Shown here: positions 1 to 11,087 of the stretch, piece after piece
How positions within the stretch are numbered: position 1 is the stretch's first letter
Layout of the letters: every line of letters starts with the position of its first letter
From: Cryptomeria japonica
Lineage: Eukaryota > Streptophyta > Pinopsida > Cupressales > Cupressaceae
Direction of reading: 5' to 3'
DNA: 64,000 nucleotides
NCBI RefSeq assembly: GCF_030272615.1
Contig: NC_081412.1
Coordinates: 475,049,657-475,113,656 of the forward strand
The notes under the pieces: generated by a model
The model's input: only the letters and a program-made list of their open reading frames with translations
Database searches by the model: none
What the model was told of the DNA's origin: nothing
Position numbers and translations under genes: made by a program

Positions 1-164
1 CAAAGAATCTAGTATTTCATTCTAAGAAAAAGCACATATCTATTAAGTATAAATTTTTGAAGGAGAAGGTGGAAGCAAATGAAGTTACACTAGTTTATGT
101 GAATACTAAAGAAGAAATTGCAAATATTTTTACTAAACCTTTATCCAAGGAAGCATTTGAGTAA
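1..164 (+). pseudogene. Copia RNase H C-terminus (element E0, partial)
   Basis: Reading from base 3, the frame gives the end of a Ty1/copia RNase H: a HSKKKHISIKY-type segment followed by NTKEEIANIFTKPLSKEAFE. The conserved ADIFTKPL signature lies at about 95-150. The protein begins outside the window, so RT and the RNase H catalytic residues are not visible. A TAA at 162-164 falls where related copies in this window (for example E1) have Tyr-Leu-Arg, so it looks like a premature stop. After the stop the same frame continues with a weak family-like tail. A purine-rich leader and an LTR follow directly, as expected for the 3' end of a plus-strand copia element. Confidence 0.85.
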
Positions 165-564
165 CTGAGAGACATATGGGGTTTCCGCCCCTCTGGTAGA
201 GACTTGATTGATGCGGTTTGGAATCAGTTTGGCATGCATTATCAGATATAATATTCATTTAGACACTAATGTGGGATGCTGCTGCTTAGGGGGAGTAGTC
301 AGCTTTGAGATTTAGAGGCTTATGTTCTTACTTTGATATTTTTGTCAAATTTCTGGCATTGATGTCAAAGTGGGAGAGATAGTGATGTAAAAATGTAAAA
401 ATGTCAAGGGGAAAGATATTATTCATAGAGGGAGAGATATTGATATCCAGAGCTATATGTAGGTGATTGTTGGTTGTCTTTCATAGGGGGAGACTTGATT
501 GGCATTTCTTGGTACTTAGATATTTTTCACATCTAGTGTTGCCATCAATGCCAAAGGGGGATAT
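165..564 (+). other. 3' untranslated region of E0 with repeated purine tracts
   Basis: This stretch lies between the RNase H stop and the 3' LTR. It holds several short purine-rich tracts (near 287-296, 370-380, 400-412, 428-440, 485-492 and 551-561). The last one, AAAGGGGGATAT, directly precedes the LTR and is the likely polypurine tract for plus-strand priming. The same series of tracts recurs in the corresponding regions of E1 and the E1-family fragment. No coding signal was seen. Confidence 0.6.
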
Positions 565-1777
565 TGTTGGCCATTTGGTGGAATTGATTATGTGTTGCAT
601 TGATGTCAAAACTAGCTATTTGGATGCTTTATCGGCACCCTTCTGGTCCTGGTAGGTTGAGTGGTTTTTGGTTAACTTGGATTCGACATGATCCAGTAGA
701 CTCTGGTATAGTCAGGTGATGGAATTGGTTTGTTCATGATACCTGTACTCATATTTCGTCAGTTGGTTTTGGTCTGGTGATTGGATGCTATCCTTCTTTC
801 CTAGAAGATTGGTTTCTGGTTCCGACAAGGGTTTCACCAATAAAGCTTTTGGTGGAGATCTTTGATGAATTGGATAAGTGGTGTTAGTGCAACTTTCGAT
901 GCAGTTTCAGGGTGCTGTTGATAATCATGTTCAAGACTTAGCGTTTGGAGATCATTGCTGAAGTGTGTGGAACTATACTTGGTCCTGGTTGATCTAGGTT
1001 ATGGATAGACATTAATGTAACATGCAGATAGGACCTATTATTTTATTTCTGAGATGCCTTATGTGTTGTTATTACTTGTTTTCTCTAAGGCTGACATGGT
1101 TTTTAATTATGTAATCAGTTTATTCTCTGGTCACCAACCTGAATGTTTATGGTCAAGGGTTTGTATAAATAGATCTAAGATCTCATTGTAGATCATCATA
1201 GTTAATGTAAGAGGTCGTGGTCCAGGAACGTAATGTGCAAATAATGTAATATCATTCTAGAAGAGGAGTTGGTCGATCATTGGAGATCAAAATGGGTTTG
1301 TGTAAAAGGATTTAGTCCTCCGATATTGATCTTAACTAGGACTGTACTTTGACATGGGAGATGCTATCTTTTGCAGTTCAACACTTCTCTGGATTGTAGT
1401 CTAGATTTATATATAGTCAATGAGGCTCCTTTTGTGATGAGCAGTGTGCTCTAGGCTATTGGCCTTCCTGCAAGTGCAGGCTCCTTCATTGTAATTCACA
1501 TACTTACTGTAGAAGTATTATCTAACTATGGTTAGGCTTCCCACCTTGGTTTTTCCCTTTACTGGGTTTTCCACGTACAAATATTGGTGTTGTGTGCATG
1601 GCTTTTATTATGTGATTATTGTTTATACTTAATTGGATTAACTGCTATTATGCTATTCATGTTTTGGGTTCCAATATTAAAGTTTAAATTGCTAATGCTT
1701 CCAGTAATCTGTGACAACTGATTCACCCCCTCCCCCCCCCCTCTCTGTTGTCTTGTAGTTATCTGAACTGTCTAACA
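565..1777 (+). repeat. 3' LTR of copia element E0
   Basis: The block starts TGTTGG directly after a polypurine tract and ends CTAACA, giving the TG...CA ends typical of LTRs. A TATA-like GTATAAATAG lies at 1163-1172. The R/U5 part holds the TTCCCACC...GGTTTTTCCC...ACTGGG...CCACG block (1530-1576) that is shared with the other copia LTRs here, and a long C-rich run (1726-1743) near the end. The 5' LTR is outside the window, so neither the target-site duplication nor the age can be judged. The right boundary was chosen by analogy with E3. Confidence 0.7.
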
Positions 1778-2668
1778 ACCACTTGCATCTTGAGTGTAAA
1801 GGTTGACTTGTTTGGGGGTCCATGACAAGTACATACAAGTCAAATTTGTTAATTCTCCTTTTCTTCACTCCCTCATATAATAGCTTTTTGGCATAAAATT
1901 GTCTCCTTTCTTAACTTTTTATTGGATCAAAAGTTGTTTTAACCTCTCACTGATGTCACATGAGATATGATTGATTAGGATAAATTAGCAAGGTTTGTCC
2001 TCTTCAAGTTTGTTTAGGTGAGATCTTTTAGCCTTGTGATCATTCCCTTAAGATATTCTTGATTATTTTATATTTGTCCTAATATTCTTTCTTGTGTACC
2101 TATGGGATATCTATGGATTGTAGGTGTTTCATGTGATTTTTCTTCAAGAGGGTCTTCATGAGGAGGTGATTAAGATTTTTCAACATTTTGGGGTGGAATC
2201 TCAATTCTTGTAAATTTAAAGAAATTTTAACTAAAGAAACTACTTTAATGTACAATTTAATCAAAATTTCATACCAAGAAATCATAAATTCATACCTCTT
2301 CGACCTCCTCATTGTCATGGACGAATTTTGGTGAAGAATTGGAAAATTCAAGGGAAAAATCTACTTTCTTCCATTGGTGACTTTAGGTGGAGGAGAAAAA
2401 AAAAAGTAGAATTCATGGGTTCACAATAGAATGAATATGGAAATGATTTTTTTGAATTTTAAACATTGTTGACTCTATTTGGTGTGTAAAAATAAGGTTT
2501 TGTCCCTATTTGGAATCCACCAAATAAGGTGAGTGCCTTATTTGACACATGTCAAATATACTCAATTTTGAAATAAAAATGAGTTTTAGCACCTTTTTGG
2601 TACCACATATTGGTGTATATACCCTAGAAATTACAATGTATATATAAAAAAATATCATAATAATGATG
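1778..2668. other. AT-rich DNA with no recognised gene
   Basis: Flank of E0. Only short open frames without family features are present. I see no promoter, RNA gene or repeat that I can support. Confidence 0.5.
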
Positions 2669-2824
2669 AAATTAAACACGTACATCCTAAGTTGGCCTAG
2701 TGGTGGAGAAGTTGTGTTCTTGAAAAAGAGGTCACAAGTTCAAATCTCACAAGGGGGTAGGGTATGTACACCTTATCAGTTTCGGCCCATTACCATTAAA
2801 AAAATAATAATAAAATTAAACACG
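2669..2824 (+). mobile_element. tRNA-derived SINE with 12-bp target-site duplications
   Basis: A short element (body 2681-2812) has an RNA polymerase III-type internal promoter. Box A, TGGCCTAGTGG, is at 2693-2703 and matches the tRNA consensus. A box B-like AGTTCAAATCTC is at 2737-2748, about 33 bases further on, as in tRNA genes. The body ends in an A-rich tail with AATAATAA. The 12-base sequence AAATTAAACACG occurs at 2669-2680 and again at 2813-2824, the direct repeat expected from LINE-machinery insertion. No cloverleaf tRNA gene can be folded with confidence, so this is a SINE rather than a functional tRNA. Confidence 0.8.
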
Positions 2825-3331
2825 AATTTTACAACAAGTGATTATGTGGTTATTTATTGTTACGTACAAAGGCTTACATCTCTCAAATGATATTTGACTA
2901 ATTCTAATATATATAATAACATTGAATCATATTAAAAATATATAAAAATTGTTTTGGGTAATTTCTAAAAGGTGTTTTATGTGAGGATCATAAATTTTTT
3001 GACCTCACTCATAATTTTAAAACATCTCTAGCATTAGATTACACCCTTGTATCATCATTCCAAAATTTTACAATCAAAGCTTCCATTTCAATATTTAGTT
3101 TCATGTTAGATATTAGGAGTCATGCACTAAAACTCCAACATTGGTTGATTGGATAATTTTCAATGCTAACTCTTCTCGTTTCCACCCTTGTCCAAGTTTT
3201 ATGATGTATAATTAGAAATCTACTACTATTACTTAAAATTCTTATATTCAAAGTCATTTTATTAAAAAAAAAGCAATTGTTATAGCTTGTCATGTCATAT
3301 TTTTTTCTTAAGATTGAAATGTTTTTCTAAT
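2825..3331. other. AT-rich DNA with no recognised gene
   Basis: Between the SINE and the first copy of a long direct repeat. Nothing identifiable was seen. Confidence 0.5.
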
Positions 3332-4755
3332 ACAATCAATGTCACTAGTAACTGTAGGCATAACTTTTTTGAGTCATTCATCTTTGTTTTATGGTTTCAT
3401 ATAAATGCCCAATTGTTTAGGATTTTAATGCCATTTTTTTTATAGGGTGAGCAATGTAACATGTATTGACATTAAATTCCTAGATTTTTCTTATAAGAAA
3501 TGGTTTTTAGAATCTATTTGCATGTGTTCTTATTTCACTCAAACAAGGGGTTTCATTATCAATTTTTGTTTCTTTTTCTTTAGGAATAGAATTGGTTTTA
3601 TTCACAGAGTATCCAACTTATTTTAAATCAACATTTTTCATATAAAAAAAATGAATTTGATGGCATACCTAGATTTGTACCTATAGTAACATTTTCCATA
3701 TCATTGAAAGATGGATCTAAAGACATACCTAGATTTGTTTCTATAATCATATTTTCTTTCATATTCACCTCTTCTAAATTTTATCTACATCCATCTCACC
3801 CATTGTTATCTCTTGAATGTTATAATCTTCAAAAATAATGGAACCATGTGTTTCAGTATTTAGATTCAATTCTTAAATAATTATCCTTTTACATATGATT
3901 TAATTTCTTTAAGTGTCACGATCCTCCTATATTTCTTTCTTTGACATTCTTCTGATCTCATGATTGCAAAACCCTCTTGATAAAAATAATAATATTTAAT
4001 CTAATCTCAATTGATACCTTTTTAAACTTATGAAGTCCCAAATAATCTAACATATCTTTGTTCCATAAATTTTGAAACATGTATGCGCATACATGTGAAT
4101 AAAAAAAAATCCCTCTTTTTTCCTATGATTTACTTGATTCAACTTCAAAATTGTTCCAATGGTTGTGTCATTGTAAAATACTATAGTACTATATGACATT
4201 ACACGATACTATATAAGAAAAAGATGAATAAAAAACTACATTAAATCACTTTCAGTTGCATATTTTTGAATAGTAAGCTACATAATCGGAGTCCTTAGTC
4301 TATTTTACTTGAAATAACAAATAATAATTACAATTGAAATGGGCACCTATTTTAGAAATGGGAACTCATTGAAAAAACTGGTAACCGCTATAAAATAGAT
4401 GAGCTAATATGATGAAAAATAAATTGGGTACAAGACAACACTTGGCTTTGGAATATTCAATATTTTGGAAATCTATAAGTTAAGGTCATAAATTATTTGT
4501 AGTCAATTCCATTGTCTAAGAAACCACCTTTTTATCGTTGATGCTATAAAGATTTGGAAGACACATATGTAAACATCTATGGATTTTTGTTACATTAAAA
4601 ATAAATAGGTTTAATGATTTTCTTATATGCACTTTAGTTCAATATGGTGGATAGCAACTAAATTTTTAATAATATTTAATTAATAGGTGTTAGGATAAAA
4701 TCTATTAAATAAGGGTCGATTTTATTTTATTTTTTTTATTTCATGGATTACATGG
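3332..4755. repeat. 1.42-kb direct repeat, copy A
   Basis: This segment is repeated in the same orientation at 5577-7002. Both copies start at ACAATCAATGTCACTAG and end at TTCATGGATTACATGG, after which the flanks differ. By eye they differ at several per cent of sites with a few short indels. No coding region was recognised. The ends do not give convincing LTR termini, polypurine tract or primer-binding site, so a segmental duplication or copies of an unknown non-coding element are both possible. Confidence 0.85.
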
Positions 4756-5576
4756 TCTATAAGATTATTTTTAATGAGATTTTATGTTCTAGAATTGGTC
4801 ACATGTTTTGTGTAAGTATGTACTAATATTGCGCGAGTTAGTATGGCATTTTCGTATCTTGTAGCATACGATTTTGGTCTTTGTAGTATAGATTTTGGCT
4901 ACAATAGCAACTAACTATTATACGTGAAATATCATTTTGTTTACCTACAATTAAAGATGAGCAATATTTTTAGGCAACTATAGAGGTTGTGTGGGTTTCT
5001 TTGAATAACACAACCTTCTTCTCCATCTACTAACCTTGAATTGGTGGGGTTTTAGCCACTTGCACCTATGGTGAGTTTCATCAAATAAATAGTAGCTAGG
5101 TGCAACATCTATTTCAAATAGACTATGTTTAGTTGTGATTGACTCAACTCATAGCCTCTTGAATGCAACCATTTCCTTGAGTCATGCATCCACGAGGCTT
5201 ATACATTTTTACTCTATTCTTTACAATTTTATTTTATATTAAATGAAAAATAGATTTATAATTGTAATTTGGACTTGTGATTAGCTCTAACAAATGAGGT
5301 CCTTAGTATATATATTTTTTCTTATGATAAATTCTAACATAAATTGTAGTTCACAATACTATGTGACTAACATTAAGTCACCAATAAGATCGAGAAAAAA
5401 AAAACATTAAGTCACGAATAAGGAAGGAGAGAAGTCATATGATCAAAATATTATATAACATATTTTAAGGCTCCTCATATGTTATCACCTTCTCCATTTA
5501 GGTAGTAATTGAAAGCGCAAAGGCATCTATCTAAAAAATATGATCAGTGAAAGTATATTGTAAACTATCTCCGTAA
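4756..5576. other. Spacer between the 1.42-kb repeats
   Basis: 821 bases of AT-rich DNA without recognised coding or RNA features. A short local duplication of AACATTAAGTCACxAATAAG occurs near 5367-5421. Confidence 0.5.
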
Positions 5577-7002
5577 ACAATCAATGTCACTAGTAACTGT
5601 AGGCATACCTTTTTTAAGTGATTCATTGTTGTTTTTTGGTTTCATATAAATTCCTAATTGTTTAGGATTTTAATGCCTATTTTTTTGTATTGGGTGAGCA
5701 ATGTAACATGCATTGACATTAAATTCCTTGATTTTTCTTATAAGAAATGGTTTTTAGAATATATTTGCATGTGTTATTATTTCACTCAAACAAGGGGTTT
5801 CATTATCAACTTTTGTTTCTTTTTCTTTATGAATAGAATTGGTTTTATTCACAGAGTATCCAACTTATTTTAAATCAACAACTTTCATATAAAAAAAACA
5901 TGGATTTGATGGCATACCTAGATTTGTACCTATAGTAACATTTTCCATATCATTGAAAGATGGATCTAAAGGCATACCTAGATTTGTTTCTATAATCATA
6001 TTTTATTTCATATTCACCTCTTCTAAATTTTATCTACATCCATCTCACCTATCATTGTCTCTTGAAAGTTGTCATCTTCAAAAATCATGGAACCATATGT
6101 TTCAGTATTTAGATTCAATTCTTCAATAATTGTCCTTTTACATATGATTTAATTTATTTAGGTATCACGATCTTCCTATATTTCTTTCTTTGACATTCTT
6201 TTGATCTCATGATTGCAAAACCCTCTTGATAAAAATAATAATATTTAATCTAACCTCAATTGACCTTTTTAAAATTATGAAGTCCCAAATCATCTAACAA
6301 ATATTTATTCCATAAATTTTGAAACATGTATGTGCATACATGAATAAATAAAAAAACCCCTCTTTATTCCTCTGATTTACTTGATTCAACTTCAAAATTG
6401 TTCCAATGGTTGTCTCATTTGAAAATACAGGAGTACTATATGACATTACAAGATACTATATAAGAAAAGGAAGAATAAAAAACTACATTAAATCACTTTC
6501 AGTTGCATATTTTTGAATAGTAAGCTACATAATCGGAGGCCTTAGTCTATTTTACTAGAATTAACAAATAACAATTACAATTGAAATGGGTACCTATTTT
6601 AGAAATGGGAACTCATTGAAAAGATAGGTAACCGTTATAAAATAGATGAGCTAACATGATGAAAACTAAATTGGGTACAAGCCAACACTTGGCTTTGGAA
6701 TATTCAATATTTTGGCAATCGACAAGTTAAGGTCATAAATTATTTGTAGTCAATTCTGTTGTCTAAGAAACAACCTTTTTATCGTTGATGCTATAATGAT
6801 TTGTAAGACACATTTGTAAACATCTATGGATTTCTGTTACATTAAAAATCAATAGGTTTAATGATTTTCTTATATGCACTTTAGTTCAATATGGTGGATA
6901 ACATCTGAAATTTTTAATAATATTGAATTAATAGGTGTTAGGATTAAATCTATTAAATAAGGGTCTATTTTATTTTTTCTATTTTTTTCATGGATTACAT
7001 GG
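5577..7002. repeat. 1.42-kb direct repeat, copy B
   Basis: Second copy of the segment at 3332-4755, same orientation. An open stretch at 5658-5873 is uninterrupted only in this copy and shows no family similarity, so I do not call it a gene. Confidence 0.85.
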
Positions 7003-8889
7003 CTTCATACCCAGTGTTCATATCTAAACATGATTATGGCACAAATGTCATTTTAACTAGCCTCATGTTAGAACATGCATGACATAAAAGACAATACAAT
7101 AGTATCTTGCTAGTGATTTGACTATAACAAGGAATGATTGATAGCATTACTACCACATAGGAGCATGTTGGTAGCCTAAATATGACATGAAATGAGTGTA
7201 ACTAATTAATCTCAAAGATACAAAAGATTTTTTCCAACTTAACCTTTCACTGCATGGCATCTATCCTCCTTAATGTAGCTATTATATAACATTTAATTTA
7301 ATTCATCATTTTTGAAAATAAAGGAATACTTTTTTTATATTACTAAGACATCTAAAATGACAAATATTAAGAGAAAACGTATAATCAATATGCATCAAAG
7401 CTAGCATTGGCACCGATTTACTAGTGTTAAGTCACAAAACAATGAATTGGAACTCATGCTCATGGCCATAACTAGCATCAATATAATATAAGGGGAAAGG
7501 AAAATACAAAGGATAACTAGGGAAAGTTGAACTACAAAGCAAGGTATATAAATTATTCTACGAACCAATAATAAGGAGGTGGTTATTACTTGTTAGTGGA
7601 ATAATAGCTAGAAAATTTTGGAAGTATTATTAACATGATACTATAAGTTACATATGATATGTTTCCACATATCCATCTACCTCACAAAAATAATTAAATT
7701 TTTTTTGAATATCTATGTTTTATCATTAATTTAACCACTAAATACCTTAAACGATAACTAATGGTAAATAGAACAATTTACAATGTTGTAATTCATAGAA
7801 CGAATCAATTTTGAACAAGCGCATGTGGAGAAACCCTCCCCGCTGCCCAAAAGACTCTCAAGTGATATATTCCCGACAACTCCAAACTCACATGGTTGGG
7901 CATTGTTTGCAACTACCAACACACGTCTTTACTTCGCGTTCCAACTTCAAACATCCATAGTATAAGACTTTCTAAATGAGATGTACTGGGCGAAACTTCA
8001 CGCAATGAATAAAGTCATAAGTCATACCAACATACATAGGTTAGCTCGAAATGGATAAGAATTGTCAAAGTGTCTTTTTCAATACAATACCAGCTATAAT
8101 TAGAATTTAGAGGCTATCATAGAAGAAGCATCTTTGTTTATTTTTCTTATTCCACGTCTTAGAACATAAAGCTTTCTTGGAGAGCCACAAGCACACTCAA
8201 GTTTTGCAATCACACATTTCTCTTATTGACCGACAGAAAACAGTCCCTAAAGTAAATCGAATCAAATCTCTACTCTGAATATTTTGATGAAAGGACTGAA
8301 CCCACCTTATTCTTTGTACAGCTAATTTTGAAGCATTTTCCTTTCTTTCTATAATTCACCTCGGATGTTTCAAGGAAAGGACTGAACTAAGGGCATCTTC
8401 TGCGTCATTTCACAACTAAAATATACAGTTTAATACTTTCTTGCGAATAAAACTTATTAAAGCACGCAATTGCCCATCTCGAGATGTAAAACAAAGAACA
8501 GATCCTCTTCAAAATTTGCATTGTTCGAGCATCTACTTTGGATAACGGGAGAATCACGATTAAGTCTATATGGGAGAATCATTATGTTCTTCTTGTCTCC
8601 AGATTATTATTTAATGAATTTGAGGCACACTCCGAATTGAAAGAGCTATTGCCTTTTTTTTTTAAGTTTTTTTTTTTTTTTTAATAATGAACACCCGATA
8701 ATATGGACGATGTATTTTTAGCTATCCAAAGATTGCCAGTCCAATTTTTTTCTTTACGAGAATTTTTCTATTCATTCACATTAAATAGAGAACATACTTC
8801 TTCTAAAAGAGGAGAGTGACTATTTAAAATATTTGTCCATCATGAGTTTCAAAATCAATGGATAAGTGGATTTGAATAATGAGGGAATA
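7003..8889. other. Intergenic DNA with no recognised gene
   Basis: Mostly AT-rich. A slightly less AT-rich patch at about 7820-8560 has two occurrences of GAAAGGACTGAAC (8292 and 8375), but no open frame, splice pattern or RNA fold that I can support. It may be a decayed regulatory or transposon region. Confidence 0.45.
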
Positions 8890-8895
8890 TCTAGT

Positions 8896-9240
8896 TGTGT
8901 TAAGATCTCGATAAATGATCTTTAAGGGCTAAAATTTATATCTGTAATATCGTTGCTCCATATCCCGCTTCAAATCAAACAAACTTTACGTTATAGAAAA
9001 TTTTGTAGAAGTGGATTTTATTGAATACAAAGGTTTATATTTTATAATAAATGTATTTCAGTCGTGAATTAATGCTGCATTAATTGTAGAAGATTTTGGT
9101 AGTTATGTTTTGATAGAATTTTATAAAAATTATATTGTGATAAATGAGTAATCATCTCAAGTGATTTATTATTAAGTGTTATTGGTGTGCTTCTATTATC
9201 AATTATATCTTTGAGTGTTCTATTCTATTACTTGTCAACA
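8896..9240 (+). repeat. Short copia-type LTR (family X), copy 1
   Basis: 345 bases beginning TGTGTTAAG and ending GTCAACA. It is followed at once by TGGCATTAGAGC (9241-9252), a diverged form of the initiator-Met-tRNA primer-binding site TGGTATCAGAGC used by copia elements. Copy 2 (15703-16047) has the same length. No matching 3' LTR with a polypurine tract was found, so this is a truncated 5' end. Confidence 0.65.
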
Positions 9241-10056
9241 TGGCATTAGAGCATGTAATGGTTAATGTTCATGCAAATCAGAAATCCACTTAAGTGAGTT
9301 GTACTTCATGGTGAAATTTCCAAGGCAATGAGATGTACTTTGAGGATATGATGTCAAGGAGAGTTCTTCATTTCTAAAAATAACCACTAGAGGATGATAA
9401 AAATGCAAGAAATATGATTACCCTAAAAGTAGGACATAAATCATTTAATATCTAATATAATTGATCCTAGGTAAAAGGAAGCACTAATAGGAGTTGAAAG
9501 CATTATAGTCTAGAATAATGTTGCTGGACTAATAAAAGGCATAACTTGAACTAATAGTAGGTTAGAGCATTATAGTCTAGACGAATATTGCTAGAGGAAT
9601 TTATAAGCAACAACTTTACTATTTATCTCTACCAATGTAAGTGGGAAGATTATAAACATGGTATATATGTTACTAAATGTTAATGGTAGAACTTTACATG
9701 AAGAGAGAGCATTCGAATAAAAAATTATGATTTTTATAACCGATATAATATTGTTTCAATAGCTATGCTCCATTTAGGGGAAATATGTCTAGATATAGGG
9801 GATTTAACAAACAACTCTAACTAGATCAAGAAGGCACTTGAAGATGGTATTTATATATTGTTGTTGTACAATGACATCCGACCAAGTTAGTTCATGAAAA
9901 ATACAATATTTAATATCATGGTAGAAGAAAGTTTGAGAATATTTACTTAGTAAATTTATTACAAGAGAATTACTTATTTTTATTCACATGTCCATGAAAT
10001 GTATTTATTTTCTCTCACATGTTATGAGCCTTAACCATGCTATATTTTTTATAAAG
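9241..10056 (+). pseudogene. Decayed leader/gag-like region of family X, copy 1
   Basis: Sequence downstream of the primer-binding site. One frame has a weak gag-like phrase (KFQGNEMYFEDMMSRR) at about 9314-9365, but stops and frame breaks follow soon after. The assignment rests mainly on position after the LTR and primer-binding site, not on protein similarity. The same phrase occurs in copy 2 near 16122-16172. Confidence 0.35.
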
Positions 10057-11087
10057 TGTAATAACCCGCTTAACTTAATCCAAAAATCTCAATTGATTTT
10101 TTTTTTTTATATTAAAATTTTGATTTCTTATGCTTTCTTATTCTTGATTGTGTTTGATTCAATCATATACTCAGGTACATCTATCCAAATAGGATAGGCA
10201 TCCATCTAACCGGGATGGGCATCTAACCATATGGTTTAGGATTCTAACCATACGAGTTAGGCATCTATCCATACAGGACATGAGGTTTCATCTATCCAAT
10301 CCAAGATAGGCATCTACCCAAACGGGGTAGGCATCTATTCATAAGAATAGGATATGTACTTGCCAAAGACTTTAGACTCATTGGGACCATTCAAGTCCTA
10401 AGCCATTCTTTAAAGACTACACTCCCCTACTAGGAATGCACCGAGGACACAATCTCTAGGAATATATCAAAAATAATTATTTAAAGAAGCTAGAGTTCTA
10501 CCTCAGGAAGTCAAGCAAATCCATACGAGATTTCTTCTCAGTATGCATCAAATTAATTTTAACACTTCAATTAGTATTTGCACCATATGATTAAAATACC
10601 AAGGGGCTTCGACAACCAACTACTCACCTAAAGCAATATCCTAATTCTCATCCACGAACCCCTGAGTACAAGGGACAACTTCATCCCCAGACTGCCTACA
10701 TACACATTTCAGCATGGGATCAAGGCATAAAGTATGTAGTTTTTGTTTTTAACTATGGTTTAATGTAACCTGTATGGTGGGTACGCAACCCTTTCTAAGG
10801 TCAATGTCCCAGACAGTTTCTCTACGGTTGCTACCCACGATGGTAGCTTCATGGCAAAAAGGTTCAAGTTGGCCTTCTACTTGTGGCCTAATACAACTAA
10901 GTCCTATTTCCTATTAAATACATAACCTTTAATCGGTTATCATCCTTTGAAATCATCAAGATAGGAAAATAAGTCCCAAATCATCCCACACAACCAAACC
11001 CTAATGGGGTTTCTTAAGGTTTAACTAAGCGTATGTAAATTCATTTAAGAATTATATTTTGAGATTATAAATCCAAGCGAGATTACC
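10057..11087 (+). repeat. LTR-like block (family Y), copy 1
   Basis: Begins TGTAATAACCCGC and ends near GATTACC, where similarity with copy 2 (16871-17968) stops. Length (about 1 kb) and the TGTAAT...ATTACC near-inverted ends suggest an LTR, probably a solo or truncated one. No target-site duplication is visible and no polyprotein is attached. It contains a minisatellite at 10173-10350. Confidence 0.4.
10173..10350. repeat. 21-bp minisatellite, about 8 units
   Basis: Imperfect tandem units of the type GGCATCTATCCATACAGGATA, each starting GG and carrying CTA(T/A)CCA. The equivalent array in copy 2 has about ten units, so the array has changed in length since the duplication. Confidence 0.75.

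Larger units (their letters stand above)
8890..11087 (+). repeat. 2.2-kb direct duplication, copy 1
   Basis: The segment recurs in the same orientation at 15697-17968. In order it carries an LTR-like block (8896-9240), a primer-binding site, a decayed leader, a second LTR-like block (from 10057) and, inside that block, a 21-bp minisatellite. Both copies share this whole compound order. That suggests duplication of an already composite segment rather than two independent insertions. Outer flanks differ sharply on both sides. Confidence 0.85.

Noticed and set aside
2681-2812. A functional tRNA gene
   Set aside because: Box A and box B are present, but no acceptor-stem pairing or complete cloverleaf can be made; the A-rich tail and target duplications indicate a SINE.
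3332-7002. The 1.42-kb direct repeats as LTRs of a small non-autonomous element
   Set aside because: TG...CA ends can be forced (3340 and 4743), but no matching 5-base duplication, primer-binding site or polypurine tract is visible in the spacer or flanks.
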